The notes: generated by a model not told the origin, from the sequence alone. DNA of 51,281 nt from Nocardia arthritidis NBRC 100137 (GCF_001612765.1 NZ_BDBB01000051.1:1-51281), one strand, 5' to 3'; positions 8,305-16,388 are shown, numbered from the stretch's first letter. Numbers and translations: made by a program.

Positions 8305-8340
8305 CTTACATATATATTTCGAGCATGACAGAGTGGAGTC

Positions 8341-8775
8341 ATGGACGACCACGATGCGATCACCGTCGCCGTGGAAGCGGCGATGGTCCGAATCCGGCGC
8401 AGGCAGACGCGCGGTGCGCTGAGCGACGGCGCGATTCCCGTCGCTGTGTTCCGTGTACTGGACGCCGTCGCCGACGGCTCGGCCGCCACGGTCGGCGCAC
8501 TCGCTCCGGCGCTCAGCGTCGATCAGCCCAGGGCGAGTCGCCTGGTGGCGCAGGCGGTTTCCGCCGGCCTGCTGGAACGCGTCGCCGATCAGCGCGACGG
8601 TCGGCGTTCGGTCCTGCGCCTCACCGCCGCCGGTAACCGGGCGGTGGCCGAAGCCAGAAAGGGCAGGCGCACGACCATGGCCGCCGCCATGGCCGACTGG
8701 ACGCCGGCGGAGCGCGCCGACTTCGCCCGTCTGCTCGAACGATTCGTCGACGCGATGGACCGGCCCGCGGGCTGA
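8341..8775 (+). CDS. MarR-family transcriptional regulator (2)
   Basis: A 144-residue MarR protein with a dimerisation helix, a recognition region (VGALAPALSVDQPRASRLVAQA), a wing carrying the family-typical DQRDGRRSVLRLTAAG motif (Asp and Arg of the MarR wing), and a C-terminal helix pair ending FARLLERFVDAMD. The ATG at 8341 has GGAG 2-3 nt upstream. It is divergent from MarR gene 1 and convergent with the alcohol dehydrogenase gene, 23 bp away. A paired-regulator arrangement sharing one operator is likely. Confidence 0.88.
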   Translation: MDDHDAITVAVEAAMVRIRRRQTRGALSDGAIPVAVFRVLDAVADGSAATVGALAPALSVDQPRASRLVAQAVSAGLLERVADQRDGRRSVLRLTAAGNRAVAEARKGRRTTMAAAMADWTPAERADFARLLERFVDAMDRPAG

Positions 8776-8798
8776 ACGATCGCCGGCGACAGGCCGGG

Positions 8799-9911
8799 TC
8801 AGTCGAAGACGATGACCTGGCGCAAGGCGTGCCCCGCGGCGAGTTCGTCCATGGCGCGGTTGATTTCGTCGAGCCCGACGTGCGCCGAGACCAGCCGCTC
8901 CACCGGCAGGCGTCCCGCCCGCCACATGCGGACGTACTCGGGAATGTCCCGGGATGGCACCGCGGAGCCGAGGTAGCTGCCGACGACGGAACGGCCTTGA
9001 GCGACCAAGGCCAGCGGAGAAATGGCGGCACGGGCGTCCGGGGCGGGCAGCCCGACGGTGACCGTCGTACCGCCGGGCGCGGTCGCCGCGACGGCGGTCT
9101 CGAAGGCGCGGACGTTGCCCGCGGCCTCCACCACCACCTCGGCCTGCACACCGAGTTCGGCGATCTCGGCCGGGGTATAGGCAGCGTGCGCACCCAGCTC
9201 CCGGGCGAGAGCGAGCTTGTCCGGCACGGTGTCGACCGCGATCACTTCGTGCCCTGCCGCGGCGAGCGACACCGCGACCAGCACCGCCGCCATACCGACG
9301 CCACCCAGACCGACGACCATGATCCGGTCCCCGGTGCCCGGTCGCGCCGAATTCAGCAGAGCGCCACCGCCGGTCAGCACCGCGCAGCCGAGGACGGCGG
9401 CGATCTCGGCGGGCACGTCGTCGTCGACCGGCACCACCGACCTGCGATCCACCACCGCGTGCGTGGCGAAAGCGGAAACACCCAGGTGGTGGTGCACCTC
9501 GGCGCCGTCGCGGGACAATCGCCGCCCGCCGTTGAGCAACTCGCCCGCATTGTTGGCGATGCTGCCGGGCACACAGGGCGTGCGGCCGTCGGTCGCGCAC
9601 CCGGCGCATTCGCCACACCGCGGCAGGAAGGTCATGACCACGCGCTGCCCGACCGCGATATCGCCGCCGCCGGGACCGACCGCTTCCACCTCCCCGGCGG
9701 CCTCGTGGCCCAGCAGCATGGGCACCGGGCGGACCCGGTTTCCGTCCACCACGGACAGGTCCGAATGACACAGCCCCGCCGCCTCGATCCGGACCAGCAG
9801 TTCTCCCGGCCCCGGCTCGCGTAGTTCCAGATCACACACGGTGATCGGGGCCGACTCGGCGAACGGCGCGGGCGCCGCGATCCGCTCCAGGACCGCTCCA
9901 CGAATCTTCAT
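8799..9911 (-). CDS. Zinc-dependent alcohol dehydrogenase (MDR family, class III-like)
   Basis: A 370-residue medium-chain dehydrogenase. Catalytic zinc ligands are Cys48 (GLCHSD) and His69-Glu70 (GHEAAGE). The structural-zinc lobe is complete (Cys99, Cys102, Cys105, Cys113), and the cofactor fold has GLGGVG. It oxidises an alcohol, or reduces an aldehyde, with NAD(P)H in the cytoplasm; the exact substrate is not readable, though the sequence resembles the NDMA-dependent/class III branch. The start is the ATG of MKIRGAVLER. The open frame extends to 10850, but that upstream part is Arg/Pro-rich antisense of other genes. It is divergent from the NTF2-like gene across 160 bp. Confidence 0.92.
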   Translation of the reverse strand: MKIRGAVLERIAAPAPFAESAPITVCDLELREPGPGELLVRIEAAGLCHSDLSVVDGNRVRPVPMLLGHEAAGEVEAVGPGGGDIAVGQRVVMTFLPRCGECAGCATDGRTPCVPGSIANNAGELLNGGRRLSRDGAEVHHHLGVSAFATHAVVDRRSVVPVDDDVPAEIAAVLGCAVLTGGGALLNSARPGTGDRIMVVGLGGVGMAAVLVAVSLAAAGHEVIAVDTVPDKLALARELGAHAAYTPAEIAELGVQAEVVVEAAGNVRAFETAVAATAPGGTTVTVGLPAPDARAAISPLALVAQGRSVVGSYLGSAVPSRDIPEYVRMWRAGRLPVERLVSAHVGLDEINRAMDELAAGHALRQVIVFD

Positions 9912-10071
9912 TCCGCCGACGCTACCGCTCGCTGCGGTCCGAGCCCACCGAGAACGTCCGTGAGACCGGACTTCGAACCACGGACCCGTGGCACCGGTTG
10001 ATCTGCGCCGACCCGGCGGATCGCGATCCGGCTCGCAGAGGGGGCGATCGCAGCGTGCGTACGATGCGCGA

Positions 10072-10464
10072 ATGGGTGTGGATCTGGCCGATGTGGTCGA
10101 ACGCTTGCATGCCGACCTCGCGGCGTGGCTCGGGTCGGCGGCGCCGGACGAGGTGTTCGAGCGGTTCGCGGCGGCGCAGCACGAGCGGTTCAGCATGGTG
10201 ACCACCGGTGGTGAAGTGCTGGGGCGCAACGCGTTGCTGGCGGGTCTGCGGGGTGCGCGCAACGCCGTGCCCGGCCTCACCATCGAGGTGTCCGAGGTCG
10301 AAGAGCTCCAGCGATCCGGCGGCATCGCGGTCGTGCGGTTCCTGGAGACGCACCGGGCGCCCGGCGGCACCACGCATCGCCGGGTGACCGCCGTTCTGAC
10401 GACCGAGGATCCCGGTGGCGTTCGCTGGCTGACGGTGCACGAGACCGAGAACTCGCCGGCCTGA
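10072..10464 (+). CDS. NTF2-like (SnoaL/DUF4440-type) protein
   Basis: A 130-residue protein with the cone-shaped alpha+beta pattern of the NTF2-like superfamily: three N-terminal helices (DLADVVERLHADLAAWLGS, DEVFERFAAAQHERFSMVT), then alternating strands (IEVSEVEELQ, IAVVRFLETHR, THRRVTAVLTTE, RWLTVHETEN). Members range from polyketide cyclases to unknown small-molecule binders, and no catalytic residues can be assigned. The start is the ATG giving MGVDLADVV. It is divergent from the alcohol dehydrogenase; a shared promoter region hints at, but does not show, a functional link. Confidence 0.7.
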   Translation: MGVDLADVVERLHADLAAWLGSAAPDEVFERFAAAQHERFSMVTTGGEVLGRNALLAGLRGARNAVPGLTIEVSEVEELQRSGGIAVVRFLETHRAPGGTTHRRVTAVLTTEDPGGVRWLTVHETENSPA

Positions 10465-10615
10465 CCATTCCCAGCAGAGGGATGTGCGCGCCGCGGCCGC
10501 GCCCCGAGTGCCGGACAATTTCTTGCCTCGTTCCCGGCCGCGAGTCGTCCCGGTGACGACTCGGATCGCGCAGCTGCGGTTCGGGAGTGAGGTGAACCCG
10601 AGGAGGTCGGCGCCG

Positions 10616-11041
10616 GTGGATCGCTGGGAACGCGACGGGCTGCGCTCCGCCAACGGCGGAATCCGCAACCAGGTGGACCACATTCTGGACGCGCTCGCCG
10701 AGCAGCGCACTCACCTGTCGGAGGTGCGCGAAAAGCTGGCCGCCGTGCGCTGCACAGCCGAGTCGGCGGACAGCCTGGTTGAGGTGACCGTGGACGCGGC
10801 GGGCGTCCTCGTCGATGTGCGCTTCGCCGCGGCGGCACTGCGGAGCACACCGGAACAGCTCGGCCGTTCGGTCACCGAAGCGGGCAGGCAGGCGGCGCGG
10901 CTGGCCCGAGACCAGCACGCGGCGATCATCGCTCCGCTCGTCGCCGAAGCCGAAGCGGTGCCCGATCTGCCCGATCTGGTCCCCGGCGCACCCAGCCTGC
11001 GTGCGGTGTGGGAACCCACGGATCACGACTCGACCGGCTAG
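10616..11041 (+). CDS. YbaB/EbfC-like DNA-binding family protein
   Basis: A 141-residue protein with the YbaB fold pattern: a long N-terminal helix (NQVDHILDALAEQRTHLSEVREKLAAV), a strand-turn-strand (SLVEVTVDAAGVLVDVRF), then a helical C-terminal part (TPEQLGRSVTEAGRQAARL). YbaB proteins are small nucleoid-associated dimers; in actinobacteria related proteins often sit by ESX/WXG100 genes, but none is seen here. I chose the GTG at 10616, which follows AGGAGG by 9 nt; a GTG at 10592 is possible. An 18-nt-armed inverted repeat follows the stop. Confidence 0.7.
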   Translation: MDRWERDGLRSANGGIRNQVDHILDALAEQRTHLSEVREKLAAVRCTAESADSLVEVTVDAAGVLVDVRFAAAALRSTPEQLGRSVTEAGRQAARLARDQHAAIIAPLVAEAEAVPDLPDLVPGAPSLRAVWEPTDHDSTG

Positions 11042-11058
11042 CGGGCTCGGTACCCGAA

Positions 11059-11127
11059 GCCGTGACTCCTCGCCGGACGGGACGGTCCGGCCGATCCGGG
11101 CCGACTCGACCGGCGAGGAATCACGGC
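11059..11127. terminator. Long inverted repeat, probable bidirectional terminator
   Basis: GCCGTGACTCCTCGCCGG (11059-11076) pairs with 11110-11127 at 17 of 18 positions, around a 33-nt GC-rich loop. It lies between two convergent genes, 18 nt past the YbaB-like stop, and lacks a U-tract on either strand, as is common for actinobacterial terminators. The rest of the gap up to 11253 shows nothing else. Confidence 0.55.
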
Positions 11128-11253
11128 CATCCCGAGATCCGTTGCGCTGTGGGCTGGTTCGGGCGGCTCGAGCGTGCGGTCCTCGAGTGTCGGCACATGG
11201 CATCTACCTCCGTTCGGATGGCAGCGCGTCGGCTGCCGGGATGGGCAAAGGGA

Positions 11254-11742
11254 TCAGGCGTAGAGCTTCGCGAGGAACGTGTTCAGGTTGTCGCGGACTC
11301 GCTCGACCTTTTCCTCGGGCGTGAGGTCCTCGCGGTACCTGCTTCCGAGCGCGGGTCGCTTCTTGTTCCGCGCGTACAGCGAGCAGGCGAGATCGGTGCA
11401 CATGTAGGTGCCGACCGAGTTACCCCTGCGCCCGGACTCGCCTGCTTTGTGCGCGGTCATCAGCGAGACCCCGCCGCCGGTGTGGGTGGTCAGGCAGATC
11501 GCGCACATCTGCGCGCGTCCGGTGCCGCCGGTGGCATACCGCAGGGCGACGCCGACCAGGCGGTCGTCCTGCGGGACGACCAGGTACCCGCGTCCCGGAA
11601 AGGACGGATCACTCCAGCCCAGGAAGTCCAGATCCGCCCAGGGCCGCTCGCCCAGGTCCCTGGGCACGGGCAACCGCTTGGCGTCTCCTTTCGAACAGTT
11701 GACGAACGACGACCTGATGTCGCGTTCGGTGACGGGTTCCAC
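11254..11742 (-). CDS. FBP-domain (EF-G-binding, treble-clef zinc finger) protein
   Basis: A 162-residue protein. The N-terminal part (VTERDIRSSFVNCSKGDAKRL ... DLDFLGWSDP) and the C-terminal zinc-finger region with CAIC at about residue 90 and a later Cys-x4-Cys (MCTDLACSLY) match the actinobacterial FBP family. That family is related to the C-terminal domain of fusidic-acid resistance proteins that bind elongation factor G. A ribosome- or EF-G-associated role is inferred from the family. I chose the GTG at 11742, 8 nt after GGAG; the open frame upstream to 12084 is Arg/Pro-rich non-coding. It ends FLAKLYA. Confidence 0.8.
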   Translation of the reverse strand: MEPVTERDIRSSFVNCSKGDAKRLPVPRDLGERPWADLDFLGWSDPSFPGRGYLVVPQDDRLVGVALRYATGGTGRAQMCAICLTTHTGGGVSLMTAHKAGESGRRGNSVGTYMCTDLACSLYARNKKRPALGSRYREDLTPEEKVERVRDNLNTFLAKLYA

Positions 11743-11965
11743 GATGAAATCTCCTTCGGTCGATCGGTGGGCAAACCGAAACGACGTTACGGTCCCCCGG
11801 TGCCGGGAACAACGGATTTTCCGACGTCGCGGGCATTGCGCGCCGCCCCGGGAACAAGCCGGGAGCCGCGAACACCTCGGGCGCGGAGACGGTTTCGCGG
11901 CCCATAAGGCGGGTATCCGCGCGCCAGCGGGAGGTGGTGGTAGGCGTCGGGAGGTGATCGGTGAG

Positions 11966-12919
11966 GTGCAAGACTTGAAGAATGGGTTCGCGGCGCGACG
12001 CAGGCTGCGCGGGCCGGCGGATCTGCCGGGACGATCGTGGTGGGGCGTGATCAAGCGGTCGGTCGGCGAGTTCCAGCGGGACAATCTGACCGACTGGGCC
12101 GCGGCGCTGACGTATTACAGTGTGCTGTCGCTGTTTCCGGGACTGATCGTCATGACCGCCGGGTTGGGCATGCTCGGACGCAACGACACGCGGGCACTGG
12201 TCGACACCATCCGCGAGATCGGACCGGGCAGCGGAACGGATCTGCTGGTCGACGCGGTGAACGAGATCCAGGAAGCGCAAGCCCCGGCCGGGCCGTTGGC
12301 GCTGCTCGGGTTGGCGTCGGCGCTGTGGACCGCGTCGGCCTACATCGGCGCGTTCATGCGCGCGACCAACGCCATCTACGACATCCAGGAAGGGCGCCCG
12401 ATCTGGAAGACCGTGCCGGTGCGGGTAGCCCTGACCGCCGCGGTGGTGGTCCTGCTCGGCGTCTGCACGGTGGGCGTCGTCGTCAGCGGTTCACTCGCCG
12501 ACCGGATCGGCGGGTGGCTCGGACTCGCGCAGGCCACGATCGCCATCTGGGGCCTCGCCAAGTGGCCGGTGATGATGGCACTGATCAGCCTGGTTTTCGC
12601 CCTGCTGTACTGGGCGGCGCCGAATGTGCGGCAGCCGGGATTCCGGTGGCTGACCCCCGGTAGTGCGCTGGCCGTCCTGCTGTGGGCGGGGGCGTCCTGG
12701 GGATTCGCGTTCTACGTCGGCCACTTCGGTTCCTACAATCGGGTCTACGGTTCCCTGGGTGGCGTCGTGGTCTTCCTCGTGTGGCTGTGGATCTCGAATA
12801 TCGCGGTCCTGCTGGGCGCGGAACTGGATGCCGAACTGGCGCGTGCGCGCAACATCGCACACGGCCATCCGGAAGATGCCGAACCGTATCTGCCGCCGCG
12901 CGACGATCCCGACGAATGA
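11966..12919 (+). CDS. YihY/BrkB-family inner-membrane protein
   Basis: A 317-residue protein with about six transmembrane segments and the family signature: the FQRDNLTDWAAALTYYSVLSLFPGLI block near residue 30, ASALWTASAYIGAFMRATNAIYD in the middle, and YNRVYGSLGGVVVFLVWLWISNIAVLLGAELDAEL near the end. YihY/BrkB proteins were once called RNase BN; they are now regarded as membrane proteins of unsettled transport function. The start is a GTG at 11966 about 11 nt after GGAGG; a GTG at 11954 lies too close to it. The stop overlaps the next start by 4 nt (ATGA), so the downstream short protein is translationally coupled. Confidence 0.9.
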   Translation: MQDLKNGFAARRRLRGPADLPGRSWWGVIKRSVGEFQRDNLTDWAAALTYYSVLSLFPGLIVMTAGLGMLGRNDTRALVDTIREIGPGSGTDLLVDAVNEIQEAQAPAGPLALLGLASALWTASAYIGAFMRATNAIYDIQEGRPIWKTVPVRVALTAAVVVLLGVCTVGVVVSGSLADRIGGWLGLAQATIAIWGLAKWPVMMALISLVFALLYWAAPNVRQPGFRWLTPGSALAVLLWAGASWGFAFYVGHFGSYNRVYGSLGGVVVFLVWLWISNIAVLLGAELDAELARARNIAHGHPEDAEPYLPPRDDPDE

Positions 12920-13206
12920 CCAACTGCGGCAACAGGTTCGAGAGGAATTGGGCGCCGACGATCTTCGTCCTGCCGAGCGTCGAAACCTGGCAGATGGTCA
13001 TCAACACCGCGACGATGATCATCACGTTCCTGCTCGTCGCACTGCTACAGAACACGCAGAGCCGCTCCGACGCCATCCAGCAGAAACTCAACGCGATCGC
13101 CGACGGACTGGCCGACCTGATGGGCGAGCTGAGCGCCGACCATCCCGAGCTGCTGCGTCACCGCAAGGAACTCGCCGAGGCCGTCGGGCCGGAGAGCGCC
13201 GGGTGA
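12916..13206 (+). CDS. Short low-affinity iron permease-like protein
   Basis: A 96-residue protein. VETWQMVINTATMIITFLLVALLQNTQSR followed by AIQQKLNAI is the diagnostic second half of the low-affinity iron permease family (PF04120). Family members normally begin with an additional transmembrane helix of about 35 residues (typically ending in a W-x-x-x-G-P motif), which is missing: only 20 residues precede the conserved SxTWQ block, and the upstream frame is YihY coding sequence. It therefore has one membrane helix and a C-terminal coiled coil. The ATGA overlap with the YihY gene argues that the short form is expressed. Function unknown; iron transport is doubtful. Confidence 0.75.
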   Translation: MTNCGNRFERNWAPTIFVLPSVETWQMVINTATMIITFLLVALLQNTQSRSDAIQQKLNAIADGLADLMGELSADHPELLRHRKELAEAVGPESAG

Positions 13207-13210
13207 CCGG

Positions 13211-13249
13211 CGCGCGGGCCGGCGGCATGGTGCGCCGCCGGCCCGCGCG
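13211..13249. terminator. Perfect 16-bp stem terminator between convergent genes
   Basis: Bases 13211-13226 are exactly complementary to 13234-13249 around a 7-nt loop (atggtgc). The hairpin sits 5 nt after the iron-permease-like stop and 13 nt before the stop of the leftward 49-residue gene, so it can end both transcripts. There is no U-tract. Confidence 0.75.
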
Positions 13250-13261
13250 GCCACGGATTCG

Positions 13262-13411
13262 TCACCGCTGATCGGTCTCGGTGTCCTTGCCCGCTTCCCG
13301 AATCGCTTCGGCGAGTTCGCCACGCAGACGCTCGGCGTTGGCTTCGTCGCCCGTGTCCTCGGCGGTGGTGATGTCTTGACGCAATTGCGCGATCGTGTCC
13401 CGCGAAACCAT
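13262..13411 (-). CDS. 49-residue charged helical protein
   Basis: A very short but credible gene: ATG at 13411 preceded by GAGGGAGG about 4 nt upstream, the product (MVSRDTIAQLRQDITTAE...) is one highly charged amphipathic helix rich in Glu, Arg and Ala, and a perfect hairpin terminator follows its stop. I do not recognise a family. The helix could form a coiled-coil dimer or bind a partner. It is convergent with the YihY/iron-permease-like pair. Confidence 0.5.
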   Translation of the reverse strand: MVSRDTIAQLRQDITTAEDTGDEANAERLRGELAEAIREAGKDTETDQR

Positions 13412-13795
13412 AGGACCTCCCTCGTCTCTTCGGACGGTTTCCAGTGATGGGGCGAACCGCACCCCTCGTGCTCAGGGTGGCCGCTCGGGCAAGGACGAAA
13501 CACTCCCGAGACTCGTGCGGGCCGGTGGCGGACGCCGGATGCGCCACAGGCTCGGCTCGATGCGAACGCGCGCCGTAGAGTGGAAGAAGGCCGACGAATG
13601 AACCTCGATGAAGCGGGTACACGTCACAGCGGTATGTCCGGATCGGCTTTCGCATCCTGTGGTGACGACCGCAGCCGCTGACCTGCCACCGGATCAACGG
13701 TTGTGACCAGTCCGTACGCCGAGCAAAGTGGCTCGACAGACCCTACGAGGTGCCGGACGGGATGCCGTATTCGAGAGAGCAGGAGCGTCGCATCG
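13412..13795. other. Intergenic region between the 49-residue gene and the AraC-type gene
   Basis: 384 bp separate two divergent genes. No open frame here has a ribosome binding site or protein-like composition. It should contain both promoters, but I see no repeat or motif I can defend. Confidence 0.4.
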
Positions 13796-14749
13796 ATGGA
13801 ATCAGTCACCTTCCACAGCGACAGTCTCGGTGCTACCGAGGACTTCCTCAATCTGAACTACACCAAGATGCGGATCGGCAACAGCACGGGGGTACCGGTC
13901 CGGACGAACATCACCCGGAAGCTGCTCGGCCCGGTCAGCCTGGACGAGCTCGAGTTGAGCTTCGACATGAACTACGACGCCCAGCCGCTGGGCAAGATAT
14001 GCCTGTGCCAGGTGACCACGGGGATGATCGAAGAGAATCACGTCGACGGCGCCACCGACTACTTCCAGGCGGGCGACATCGGGCTGCTCACGCCACCGGA
14101 TCTGCCGTATTCCGGAGTGGTCCACCACGCCCGTTACAGCATCACGATGTTCGATCCCGCTCTGCTGACGCAGGTCGCCGCCTCGGCCCCGGACCACGAC
14201 CTGGAACCGATCCGGCTGACAGGTCATCGGCCGGTCTCCCCGGCCGCCGCGCGGCACCTGTCGAACGTGCTCGAGCACATACGCGGTCTCGCCATCGACC
14301 GCAGGGTGAACGAACAACCGCTGGTCGCCTCCACTGCCGCGCAGTACCTAGCCGCCAGCGTGCTGCACGCTCTCCCCAGCACGGCACACACCGATCCGAC
14401 TGCGCGCGACCGCAACGACGCCCACCCCGAGACGGTGCGGCGGGCGCTGGCGTACCTCGAATCGCACGTCCGCGACGACATCACCGTCGCCGACATCGCC
14501 GCCGCCGCTTATGTCACCGTCCGTGCGCTGCAACTGGCGTTCCGTCGCCATCTCGACAGCACACCCATGGCGTACCTGCGGCGCCTTCGGTTACGCGGGG
14601 CGCACGAACAGCTGCGCGATTGCTCACCCGAGGACGGTCACACCGTGACCTCGATCGCCGCGGCGTGGGGCTTCGCCCATCCGGGACGGTTCGCGACCGC
14701 CTACCGCGACGCGTACGGCCGATTCCCCCATACGACGCTCCAGGCGTGA
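13796..14749 (+). CDS. AraC-family transcriptional regulator
   Basis: A 317-residue regulator. Residues 1-185 form an AraC-type N-terminal ligand/dimerisation domain (ICLCQVTTGMIEENHVDG ... FQAGDIGLLTPPDLPYSG), of the kind found in the XylS/FeaR-like branch. The C-terminal 105 residues carry two helix-turn-helix motifs (DDITVADIAAAAYVTVRALQLAFRRHLDSTP; TVTSIAAAWGFAHPGRFATAYRDAYG), the second matching the AraC signature. I chose the ATG at 13796, 8-10 nt after AGGAG. No catabolic or resistance gene is adjacent, so the target is open. It is convergent with the sigma-factor gene. Confidence 0.92.
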   Translation: MESVTFHSDSLGATEDFLNLNYTKMRIGNSTGVPVRTNITRKLLGPVSLDELELSFDMNYDAQPLGKICLCQVTTGMIEENHVDGATDYFQAGDIGLLTPPDLPYSGVVHHARYSITMFDPALLTQVAASAPDHDLEPIRLTGHRPVSPAAARHLSNVLEHIRGLAIDRRVNEQPLVASTAAQYLAASVLHALPSTAHTDPTARDRNDAHPETVRRALAYLESHVRDDITVADIAAAAYVTVRALQLAFRRHLDSTPMAYLRRLRLRGAHEQLRDCSPEDGHTVTSIAAAWGFAHPGRFATAYRDAYGRFPHTTLQA

Positions 14750-14771
14750 TCCCGCGCGCCGTGGCTCGCGG

Positions 14772-14810
14772 TGATCGCGGCCGAGCGCACCGCGGGGGCA
14801 GCCGCGATCA
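14772..14810. terminator. Hairpin between AraC-type gene and sigma-factor gene
   Basis: TGATCGCGGC (14772-14781) pairs perfectly with GCCGCGATCA (14801-14810) around a 19-nt GC-rich loop. The right arm includes the stop codon of the leftward sigma-factor gene. It probably serves as terminator for the rightward AraC-type gene. Confidence 0.45.
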
Positions 14811-15629
14811 GTCACGCAGAGCGCGCTCTCGAAGCTCGGCGAGCGTCCGCGACAGGACGCGCGAGATGTGCATCTGTGAGACGCCGAGCGCGGCGGCGAT
14901 CTGGGCTTGCGTACATCCTTCGAAGAAACGCATGCGCAGTAGGCGCCGCTCGCGCTCGGGCAGTTCGGCCAGCAATGGGGCGACCGCGAGCGCTTCATCG
15001 GTCAGATCGTAGGAGGGGTCCTCCTCGCCGAACGTCTCCGCGACCCGAACCGCCGCGCCGCCGGTGTCGTCGTCATCGACGACGGCATCGATGGAGTTCG
15101 TGGAGTAGGCGTTAGCCGCCAGCAGCGCTTGGGTGACTTCGGTCAGGTCGATGTTCAGCTCCACGGCGATCTCCAGCGCGGTGGGCATTCGTCCCAGACG
15201 TTGGGACAGCCGCTCCACGGCCGGGCCGATGGTCAGCTGGATCTCCTTGATCCGGCGCGGGACCCGCACCGCCCAGCTGTGGTCCCGGAAGTGGCGGCGC
15301 ACCTCCCCCATGATCGTGGGGACCGCGAACGACAGGAACGACGGTCCCCGTGCCGGGTCGAAACGGTCGACCGCGAGCACCAAACCCACGGCGGCGATCT
15401 GGTACAGATCGTCATAATTCTCCCCGCGACCGACGAAGCGACGGGCGATATGCTCGGCCAGCGGCAGGCACCGGCGCATGATCTCTTCCCGCAGCCGCGG
15501 GCGTCCGGGGTCGTTCTCGGCCAACGCGTGCAATTTCTCGAGCCACGGTTCGATTCCGTCGTAACTGTCGGTTCCACGCCGGGACCGGCGGGGCGTGGCG
15601 GTCCTGTGGTTCGCGGTCGCCAGTGACAT
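14808..15629 (-). CDS. RNA polymerase sigma factor, SigF/SigB family
   Basis: A 273-residue group 3 sigma factor. Region 2 is clear (RCLPLAEHIARRFVGRG, YDDLYQIAAVGLVLAVDRFDP, FAVPTIMGEVRRHFRDHSWAVRVPRR), region 3 follows, and region 4 has the helix-turn-helix TQAQIAAALGVSQMHISRVLSRTL. This family controls general stress, stationary-phase and envelope responses, and is held by RsbW/UsfX-type anti-sigma kinases. Start: ATG at 15629 with GAGGA 5 nt upstream. It lies 80 nt downstream of a STAS-domain gene on the same strand and is likely cotranscribed from the SigF-type promoter at 16322-16346. No anti-sigma kinase gene is nearby. Confidence 0.93.
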   Translation of the reverse strand: MSLATANHRTATPRRSRRGTDSYDGIEPWLEKLHALAENDPGRPRLREEIMRRCLPLAEHIARRFVGRGENYDDLYQIAAVGLVLAVDRFDPARGPSFLSFAVPTIMGEVRRHFRDHSWAVRVPRRIKEIQLTIGPAVERLSQRLGRMPTALEIAVELNIDLTEVTQALLAANAYSTNSIDAVVDDDDTGGAAVRVAETFGEEDPSYDLTDEALAVAPLLAELPERERRLLRMRFFEGCTQAQIAAALGVSQMHISRVLSRTLAELRERALRD

Positions 15630-15709
15630 GAGCTTCCTCGATTCCCCTTTTTCCAACGGTCGACGCGCTCGTGCGATGGCCGACGAGGCGACGGTCGCCG
15701 AGTACCGCC

Positions 15710-16234
15710 CTACCGTTGCGTCAAGCGTTCGTGGGCGGTGTTGTTCGTTTTTCGGATGGTCGAGCGGTGTGCATGTGCGTTCGCGGGATGCGGCCGCTGC
15801 TCACCGTCCGCCCGCCCCGCCGCCTCGTCCGCGGCGGCCGCGGATGACCCGCATACGCGCGGCTGGTCGATGCCGTGCATCGCCGGCGCCGGGCGGCACG
15901 CCATGACCGGAACGCTCTGCTGCACCGCCAGCAGGTCCAGGACGCGCCGCACGGGCGCCTCATCCGGCACGGTCATGCCGACCGGTACGCCCGCTCGCGC
16001 ACCCCATCCCGCCAACCGCAGCACCACGCGCACGCCCGCGCAGGACAGAAAACGCACCCCGCACAGGTCGATCACCACCGGAAGGGGGACCGGCGTTGTG
16101 TCGCAGTATTTTTCGACGATCTCGGTCATCGACGTGAAGCATTCCTCGGCCGTCGCCGCATCGAGTTCGCCGTGTGTGACGAGGATCAGGCCTTCGCCGG
16201 TTCGGATGCCTTCCACGCGGTTCTGACAGGTCAT
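15710..16234 (-). CDS. STAS-domain protein (anti-sigma factor antagonist-like)
   Basis: A 174-residue protein. Residues 1-115 form a STAS domain: GLILVTHGELDAATAEE at the start, then VVIDLCGVRFLSCAGVRVVLRL, in which Ser64 is the position phosphorylated in SpoIIAA/RsbV by the anti-sigma kinase. This suggests partner switching that frees the neighbouring sigma factor. The last 55 residues are an unusual His/Arg/Ala-rich tail without a recognised domain. The ATG at 16234 has GGAGG 5 nt upstream. It lies directly upstream of the sigma gene and behind a SigF-type promoter. Confidence 0.85.
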   Translation of the reverse strand: MTCQNRVEGIRTGEGLILVTHGELDAATAEECFTSMTEIVEKYCDTTPVPLPVVIDLCGVRFLSCAGVRVVLRLAGWGARAGVPVGMTVPDEAPVRRVLDLLAVQQSVPVMACRPAPAMHGIDQPRVCGSSAAAADEAAGRADGEQRPHPANAHAHRSTIRKTNNTAHERLTQR

Positions 16235-16321
16235 GAGCACCTCCGGCGGCTGGTATCGGCACAAGACCGCAACTTCGAGCCTGGCAGGGAGCGCCGGGGG
16301 TGTCAGTGCGATAGACGAAGT

Positions 16322-16346
16322 CACCCGGGGCGTCGGTCCGAAAAAC
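16322..16346 (-). promoter_or_regulatory. SigF/SigB-type promoter upstream of the STAS-sigma operon
   Basis: On the minus strand GTTT (16346-16343) is followed after 16 nt by GGGTG (16326-16322), close to the SigF/SigB consensus GTTT-N15-17-GGGTA. It lies about 90 nt upstream of the STAS gene start. It would let the sigma factor amplify its own operon. One mismatch in the -10 element keeps confidence moderate. Confidence 0.5.
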
Positions 16347-16388
16347 GAAATGCCCCGCAACGTTCCGGCTGCCTGTCGCTCTGGATGG

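Noticed and set aside
9912..10850. N-terminal extension of the alcohol dehydrogenase frame
   Set aside because: The 313 extra residues are Arg/Pro/Ser-rich and lie opposite the NTF2-like and YbaB-like genes; the enzyme proper starts at MKIRGAVLER.
15738..16226. Plus-strand open frames across the STAS gene
   Set aside because: Mirror frames of a gene that has a clear domain, start and ribosome binding site on the minus strand.
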